Of a DNA stretch of 17,281 bases, positions 12,471-17,281 are shown piece after piece. Under the pieces are notes generated by a model that saw only the letters and a list, made by a program, of their open reading frames with translations, was not told the origin of the DNA and made no database searches. The stretch spans positions 1-17,281 of the forward strand of contig CAKOXU010000019.1 in NCBI GenBank assembly GCA_934130235.1, read 5' to 3'. Made by a program: the position numbers and the translations under genes. Positions within the stretch are counted from its first letter, which is position 1, and the number at the start of each line of letters is the position of its first letter. The stretch comes from an uncultured Bacilli bacterium. GTDB lineage: Bacteria; Bacillota_I; Bacilli_A; RF39; UBA660.

Positions 12471-14678
12471 ATGGATGAATACATAAAGGGTATATTTAAA
12501 AGAAGTATTTTTAAGAGTGATAAAGGCTATGTAATAGGACTTTTTTATGTGCGCGAAACTAATATTAAAGAAATAGAACCATATATAAACAAAACAATAA
12601 CAATTACAGGTTATTTTGCCACTATAGAAGAAAATGATAATTATATTATAAAAGGTGAAATAGTTGAACATCCTAAATATGGATTTCAATTTAATGTTTT
12701 AGAATCAGAAAAATTAAAACCAGATGATATAGATGGTGTAATTGAGTTTTTATCAAGTGATCTATTTAAAGGTGTAGGTGAGTCTTTAGCAAAAAAAATA
12801 GTTGATACATTAGGAAAAGATGCACTTAATCTAATACTTAAGGATAAAAATAATTTATATAAAGTAAAAAAAATTAGCGATAAAAAGGTTGACTTAATTT
12901 ACAATACATTAATTAATTATGAATCATCACATAATATAATTGTAAATTTAACTGAACTTGGATTTTCTATGAAGGATGCACTTCTTATATTTAATACGTA
13001 TAAGAGTAATACTAATAATGTCATAGAAAATAATATATACAAATTATTAGATGATATACCAGAAATATCTTTTAATAAAATAGATACAATATATAAAAAT
13101 AATAATACTGATTTATATAATATAAACAGGATAGAGGCATGTATATTACATATAATGAATGACCTTACATTTAAAACTGGAGATACATATCTTACTTATT
13201 CAGAAATATATAATGCTGTATCTTTATATTTAAATGATAGTGTTGATTCTAATATATTTGATGAGGCTATGTATGAATTAGAGGGCTTTTTAAAAGTTAA
13301 AATAGATGATGATAAATATTATTTAATGGATGATTATGAGGCAGAAGATTATATTGCTTCTAAAATAAATTATTTAATTAATAAAGAACCAATGAAGGTA
13401 AATAATATAGATAGTATTATTAGCGAGTTAGAACAAGAAAATGACATTTTATATAATGATGATCAAAGATTAGCTATTAAAAAATCTATTGAGGATAATA
13501 TACTTATAATAACTGGTGGACCAGGAACTGGAAAAACAACAATTATTAAAGCTATTACTCAACTTTATAAAAAAGTAAATAAATTAAATGATAAAGATTT
13601 TATTTCAAATATAGCTCTTTTAGCGCCCACTGGTAGAGCTAGTAAGCGTATGAGTTCGTCAACACTTCTTCCGGCTACTACTATACACAGATTTTTAAAA
13701 TGGAATAAAGAGAGTAATGAGTTTAATGTTAATGAATACAATCCAGATTTTTCTAATTTAATAATAGTTGATGAAGTGTCTATGATAGATAATAGACTTA
13801 TGTCTAATTTACTTAAAGGTCTTACTAATAATATAAAATTAATACTTGTTGGAGATTACAACCAACTTCCAAGTGTTGGAAATGGAAATATTCTTAAGGA
13901 TCTTATTGATTCTGATTTAATAGATACAATAAATCTTAATTTGTTGTATAGACAAAGTGAAGATAGTTACATTCCGGTTCTTGCTAATGAAATAAAAAAT
14001 GATACATTAGATGAATCTTTTATAAGTGAAAGAGATGACTATAAATTTTTAACTTGTAGTAATTCATCTATTGTTCCTAGTTTAGTGAATATAGTTAAAA
14101 CGGTTATTAAATTAGGTTATGATTATAAAAGAGTTCAGCTAATGGCACCCATGTATGCAGGTGTTAATGGTATAGATAATTTAAATAAGGTTTTGCAAGA
14201 TGTTTTTAATCCGAGAAGTTATACTAAGGCTGAAGTAAAATATTTGGATTGTGTTTATAGGGAAGGCGATAAAGTAATCCAATTAGAAAATGATCCAGAT
14301 AATAATGTATATAATGGAGATATAGGTGTTATTATATCTATAAATCATAAAAAAAGTACAAATGAAATTGTAATAGATTATGATTCGACTATAGTTTCTT
14401 ATACTCAAAAAGATTTTAAAAAAATTAAACACGGATTTATTATAAGTGTGCATAAATCTCAAGGAAGTGAATTTGAACTTGTAATAATGCCGATTTCTAC
14501 ATCATATAGAAGAATGCTTTATAAAAAACTTTTGTATACTGGTGTTACACGTGCTAAAAGAAAACTTATATTGATAGGTGATGCACAGGCTTTTTATCAG
14601 GGTGTAAGAAAGAATGAGGAAAGAAGTAGGAAAACGACTTTGCTTGAAAAAATGAATATATATTTGAATAAAAACTAA
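12471..14678 (+). CDS. recD2: ATP-dependent 5'-3' DNA helicase RecD2
   Basis: A 735-residue superfamily 1B helicase of the RecD2 (YrrC) class, acting in DNA repair and replication-fork maintenance without RecBC. The N-terminal domain is an OB-like region (TITITGYFATIEEN, HPKYGFQF) followed by a helix-hairpin-helix stretch (FKGVGESLAKKIV). Motor motifs: Walker A GGPGTGKT (349-356), Walker B IIVDEVSMID, motif III VGDYNQLPSVG, a YRQ in motif IV, and SVHKSQGSEF plus YTGVTRAKRKLILIG in motifs V/VI. Length and order fit the family (usually 720-800). The start is at GGTGG-ATG. No terminator is seen after it, so the small gene at 14745 may be cotranscribed. Confidence 0.96.
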   Translation: MDEYIKGIFKRSIFKSDKGYVIGLFYVRETNIKEIEPYINKTITITGYFATIEENDNYIIKGEIVEHPKYGFQFNVLESEKLKPDDIDGVIEFLSSDLFKGVGESLAKKIVDTLGKDALNLILKDKNNLYKVKKISDKKVDLIYNTLINYESSHNIIVNLTELGFSMKDALLIFNTYKSNTNNVIENNIYKLLDDIPEISFNKIDTIYKNNNTDLYNINRIEACILHIMNDLTFKTGDTYLTYSEIYNAVSLYLNDSVDSNIFDEAMYELEGFLKVKIDDDKYYLMDDYEAEDYIASKINYLINKEPMKVNNIDSIISELEQENDILYNDDQRLAIKKSIEDNILIITGGPGTGKTTIIKAITQLYKKVNKLNDKDFISNIALLAPTGRASKRMSSSTLLPATTIHRFLKWNKESNEFNVNEYNPDFSNLIIVDEVSMIDNRLMSNLLKGLTNNIKLILVGDYNQLPSVGNGNILKDLIDSDLIDTINLNLLYRQSEDSYIPVLANEIKNDTLDESFISERDDYKFLTCSNSSIVPSLVNIVKTVIKLGYDYKRVQLMAPMYAGVNGIDNLNKVLQDVFNPRSYTKAEVKYLDCVYREGDKVIQLENDPDNNVYNGDIGVIISINHKKSTNEIVIDYDSTIVSYTQKDFKKIKHGFIISVHKSQGSEFELVIMPISTSYRRMLYKKLLYTGVTRAKRKLILIGDAQAFYQGVRKNEERSRKTTLLEKMNIYLNKN

Positions 14679-14697
14679 AAAATTACTAAGAATATAA

Positions 14698-14719
14698 ATG
14701 TATATAGTAATATATACAT
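14698..14719. repeat. Perfect 9-bp inverted repeat between recD2 and the small gene
   Basis: ATGTATATA (14698-14706) and TATATACAT (14711-14719) around GTAA. No T-run follows, so it is not a standard terminator. It may be an operator, an mRNA-stability hairpin, or chance in AT-rich DNA. Confidence 0.6.
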
Positions 14720-14744
14720 GTCATATTTCTAGTGAGGTGATAGA

Positions 14745-14900
14745 ATGAATATAATGAAATCAGCAGCTTTAATGGCTATGGGTGCAGGTGCATATATGGC
14801 TTATGAAAAATACAAAAAACCTATTGGTAAGAAAGTAAATCAGATTGCTGATGAAGCTTTAAAAAAGGCTAATAAAAAACTAGATGATATGATGAATTAA
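14745..14900 (+). CDS. Small protein, 51 residues, hydrophobic N-terminus and basic helix
   Basis: A short gene with a good ribosome site (GAGGTGAT) 5-6 nt upstream, ended by a TAA that begins a strong terminator. The product has a short hydrophobic, Gly/Ala/Met-rich start (SAALMAMGAGAYMAYEKY) and then an amphipathic Lys-rich helix (EALKKANKKLDDMMN). It could be a peripheral or single-pass membrane peptide. In B. subtilis a similarly small protein gene (yrzQ, DUF3918) follows recD2; position and the Gly-Ala-Tyr start are reminiscent, but I recall this only from memory and sequence identity is not evident. Function unknown. Confidence 0.75.
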   Translation: MNIMKSAALMAMGAGAYMAYEKYKKPIGKKVNQIADEALKKANKKLDDMMN

Positions 14901-14926
14901 GCAAGCTTAAGCTTGCTTATTTTTTT
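14898..14926 (+). terminator. Strong intrinsic terminator before lon
   Basis: A perfect 9-bp stem (TAAGCAAGC 14898-14906, GCTTGCTTA 14911-14919) with a TTAA loop and seven T. The stop codon TAA is the foot of the stem. Confidence 0.93.
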
Positions 14927-14950
14927 ATTTTTAAAATTATCAAATTTTAA

Positions 14951-14979
14951 TGGACTTTTATACTTTTTTGGTATATAAT
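14951..14979 (+). promoter_or_regulatory. Promoter for lon
   Basis: TGGACT (14951-14956), 17 nt, TATAAT (14974-14979), without an extended TGn. Just upstream a 7-bp inverted repeat (TAAAATT 14932-14938, AATTTTA 14943-14949) could bind a regulator. No CIRCE or CtsR-type operator is visible. Confidence 0.7.
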
Positions 14980-15004
14980 AAAAATCAATTTGGGAGGTGC
15001 TATC

Positions 15005-17281
15005 ATGATGTTTAATTTACCAGTTATATTACTTAAGGGCACCTTTCTTTTACCTAATAAGGAACTTCGCCTAGAAATAAGTGATGAGCTTAGTAAATCT
15101 ATCATAGATGAAGCTGAAATATTTCATTCTAACAATTTACTTATTGTAAGTCGTACAGATGATTTTGATAATTATGAAGTAGAAAATCTTCCAAATATAG
15201 GTGTTTTTTCTACAATAGAAAAAAAATATGTACTACCTGATGGAAGAATAAGAGTTATAATAAAAGGTAAAAAAAGAGTAAAAATTTTAAAATATTTAAA
15301 TCCAAATAAGGATAATTTGGAGTCAATTGTATCTATATTAGAAGAAAATAAAATATCTAGTGAAGTAGAAGAAAATTTGGTAAAAAAATTATATAATGAA
15401 GTAGATAGTTTTGTTAAATTAATTCCTAGTGTAAGTAATAGTTTAATAAATGAGATAGAAAATATTAAATCACTTTCTTTGATGACTGATATAGTATGTA
15501 ATAATATAATAAGTGAAAAGGAAAGTTTATATCCTTATTTGATAGAGGTAAATCCTATAAAAAGATTAGAACTTATATTAAATTATATATATAAAGAAAA
15601 GAAAATGTTTAATATAGATAATGTACTTAATAATAAGGTTCAAAAAAATTTAAATGAACAAGAAAAAAAATATGTATTAAGAGAAAAAGTTAAATTGATA
15701 AGACAGGAACTAGGTGAAATACATAAAAAAGAAGATGAAATTCAATTATTAAGGGAAAAAGTTAATAAGCTAGATGCTAGTAGTAATATTAAGAATAGAA
15801 TATTAGCAGAAATCAGTAGATATGAGAATTCTTCTGATACCTCTTTAGAAGTTATGAGTATAAGAACATATATTGATTGGATGCTTAGTCTTCCATGGAA
15901 TAAAAAGACTAAAGATTATAACAATATATCTGTTATAAAAAAGAGATTAGATAAATCTCATTATGGTTTAGAAGAAGTTAAGCAGAGAATTATTGAGTAT
16001 TTAGCTGTAAAAAAGAGTTCAAAGAATTTAAATAGCCCTATTATATGTTTAGTTGGTCCTCCAGGTACAGGTAAAACTACACTTGCTTATAGTATAGCAA
16101 AGAGTATTAATAAAAAATTTGTTAAACTTAGTGTAGGAGGGGTAAATGATGAGGCTATAATTAAAGGTCATACAAGAACTTATATGGCATCTATGCCAGG
16201 TGGAATAGTTGATGGATTAAAGCGTGTAAAAACATCTAATCCTGTATTTTTAATAGATGAAATAGATAAAATGACGTCTAGTATTAAGGGTGATCCTGAA
16301 TCTAGTTTACTTGAAGTATTAGATCCTACTCAAAATAAGTATTTTAAAGATAATTATATAGATGAGGAAATAGATTTATCTAATGTGCTATTTATCACAA
16401 CGGCTAATGATATATCAAACTTATCTTCTGCACTTAAAGATAGGTTAGAGGTTATAAATATATCAGGTTATACTGAACTTGAAAAGTTAAGTATAACTCG
16501 TAAATATTTGCTTCCAACAATACTTAAAAGACATGGTTTATTAAGTCTAGATATAAGTGATGATGAAATACTTGAGATAATTAAATATTATACTAAGGAG
16601 TCTGGATTACGTGAACTTGAAAGAATGTTATCTAAAATAGTTAGAAAAATTGTATTAGATAATAGTTTAAATAATAAGAATAATAATAAAGTTAAGAGTA
16701 TTAAATATTATTTAGGTAATAGAGTATATACAGATAAAAGTATTGTGTATGAAATTGGTGTATCAAATGCTTTAGCTTGTACAAATTATGGTGGTGATGT
16801 ACAACAAATTGAAACTACCTATTATGAGGGAAATAAACTCATCATAACAGGTAATGCGTCTAATACGATAAAAGAGTCTGCTCAGATAGCACTTAGCTAT
16901 ATAAAGGCAAATTATAAATTATTTAATATAGACAAAAAAGTATTAAATAACACAATACATATAAATATACCAGATATAGCTACTAAAAAGGATGGCCCTT
17001 CTGCTGGTGTATCAATAACTTCCTCTATTATAAGTGCTTTATCTAATATGGGGATTGAGTCTGATATTGCTTTTACTGGTGAAATAACTCTTAGAGGTAG
17101 CATATTACCTGTAGGAGGTATAAAAGAAAAAGTAATAGGTGCTTACTTAAATGGAATAAAAATAGTTTTTATACCGTATTTAAATAAAAATGAGTTAGAT
17201 ACTATTCCAGATGAAATTAAAGATAAAATTAAATTTATACCTGTATCCAATTACAAAGAAGTATTTAAATATTTAAATAAG
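15005..17281 (+). CDS. lon: ATP-dependent protease Lon (3' end cut by window)
   Basis: The frame stays open from the ATG at 15005 (after GGGAGGTG) through the last base, giving 759 residues with no stop, close to the full length of Lon (about 775). It degrades misfolded and regulatory proteins in the cytoplasm. The N-terminal substrate domain begins FNLPVILLKGTFLLPN. The AAA+ module has GPPGTGKT (351-358), GHTRTYMASMPG, the Walker B segment FLIDEIDKM, and TAND with a following DRLEVI. The protease domain has KDGPSAG with catalytic Ser666 and GGIKEK with Lys709, a 43-residue gap equal to that in E. coli Lon. An ATG follows directly at 15008 as an alternative start. It has its own promoter. Confidence 0.95.
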   Translation, partial: MMFNLPVILLKGTFLLPNKELRLEISDELSKSIIDEAEIFHSNNLLIVSRTDDFDNYEVENLPNIGVFSTIEKKYVLPDGRIRVIIKGKKRVKILKYLNPNKDNLESIVSILEENKISSEVEENLVKKLYNEVDSFVKLIPSVSNSLINEIENIKSLSLMTDIVCNNIISEKESLYPYLIEVNPIKRLELILNYIYKEKKMFNIDNVLNNKVQKNLNEQEKKYVLREKVKLIRQELGEIHKKEDEIQLLREKVNKLDASSNIKNRILAEISRYENSSDTSLEVMSIRTYIDWMLSLPWNKKTKDYNNISVIKKRLDKSHYGLEEVKQRIIEYLAVKKSSKNLNSPIICLVGPPGTGKTTLAYSIAKSINKKFVKLSVGGVNDEAIIKGHTRTYMASMPGGIVDGLKRVKTSNPVFLIDEIDKMTSSIKGDPESSLLEVLDPTQNKYFKDNYIDEEIDLSNVLFITTANDISNLSSALKDRLEVINISGYTELEKLSITRKYLLPTILKRHGLLSLDISDDEILEIIKYYTKESGLRELERMLSKIVRKIVLDNSLNNKNNNKVKSIKYYLGNRVYTDKSIVYEIGVSNALACTNYGGDVQQIETTYYEGNKLIITGNASNTIKESAQIALSYIKANYKLFNIDKKVLNNTIHINIPDIATKKDGPSAGVSITSSIISALSNMGIESDIAFTGEITLRGSILPVGGIKEKVIGAYLNGIKIVFIPYLNKNELDTIPDEIKDKIKFIPVSNYKEVFKYLNK

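Noticed and set aside
12444..12689. Minus-strand frame opposite recD2
   Set aside because: Phe/Tyr/Ile-rich translation typical of the antisense of AT-rich coding DNA; it lies over the well-supported RecD2 N-terminus.
14720..14730. Sigma-E-like -10 (CATATTT) before the 51-residue gene
   Set aside because: The -35 is not convincing and such strings are common in this AT-rich DNA.
16912..17103. Minus-strand frame within lon
   Set aside because: Antisense to the conserved protease active-site region; no start signals.

Overview
The window is a gene-dense, very AT-rich stretch of bacterial chromosome using the standard code (TGA is a stop, Trp is TGG). It carries endospore genes (yabP, yabQ, gerQ), purine-rich Shine-Dalgarno sites and U-tailed intrinsic terminators. 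Together these point to a sporulating, low-GC Gram-positive, most likely an uncultured member of the class Bacilli. I cannot place it more finely. There are no tRNA/rRNA genes, insertion sequences, prophage genes or CRISPR arrays, and no gap exceeds about 105 bp, so this is core rather than accessory DNA.

Layout: (1) 1-1004: the end of a spore/division cluster, yabP (cut by the window start), yabQ and divIC, closed by a bidirectional terminator. (2) 980-1918, minus strand: gerQ (spore coat) then lemA. (3) 1988-3006: a PduL-type phosphotransacylase gene overlapping a small VirB2/TrbC-like membrane protein gene. (4) 3068-5624: two U32-family genes (trhP1/trhP2-like, tRNA 5-hydroxyuridine-34 synthesis) followed by greA. 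(5) 5702-6576: an alpha/beta hydrolase coupled to a 53-residue charged protein. (6) 6621-9830: the operon queA, two tandem kinase-fold paralogues, miaA. (7) 9872-12432: an unknown gene, an F420-ligase-family gene and another unknown gene, each with its own promoter and terminator. (8) 12471-14900: recD2 and a 51-residue protein. (9) 15005 to the end: lon, running off the window.

Four of the named genes (trhP1/trhP2, queA, miaA) modify tRNA anticodon loops at positions 34 or 37. The two small kinase-like proteins lie translationally coupled between queA and miaA and are the best candidates here for an undescribed function.

The regulatory DNA is unusually compact. Nearly every junction is a terminator fused to an extended -10 promoter. 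In five of them the -35 hexamer contains the stop codon of the gene upstream. The unknown gene at 9872-10489 is bracketed by two 35-bp direct repeats, each a terminator-plus-promoter module. Divergent to pduL, gerQ has a sequence that fits a sporulation sigma-K promoter and overlaps the pduL promoter head-on.
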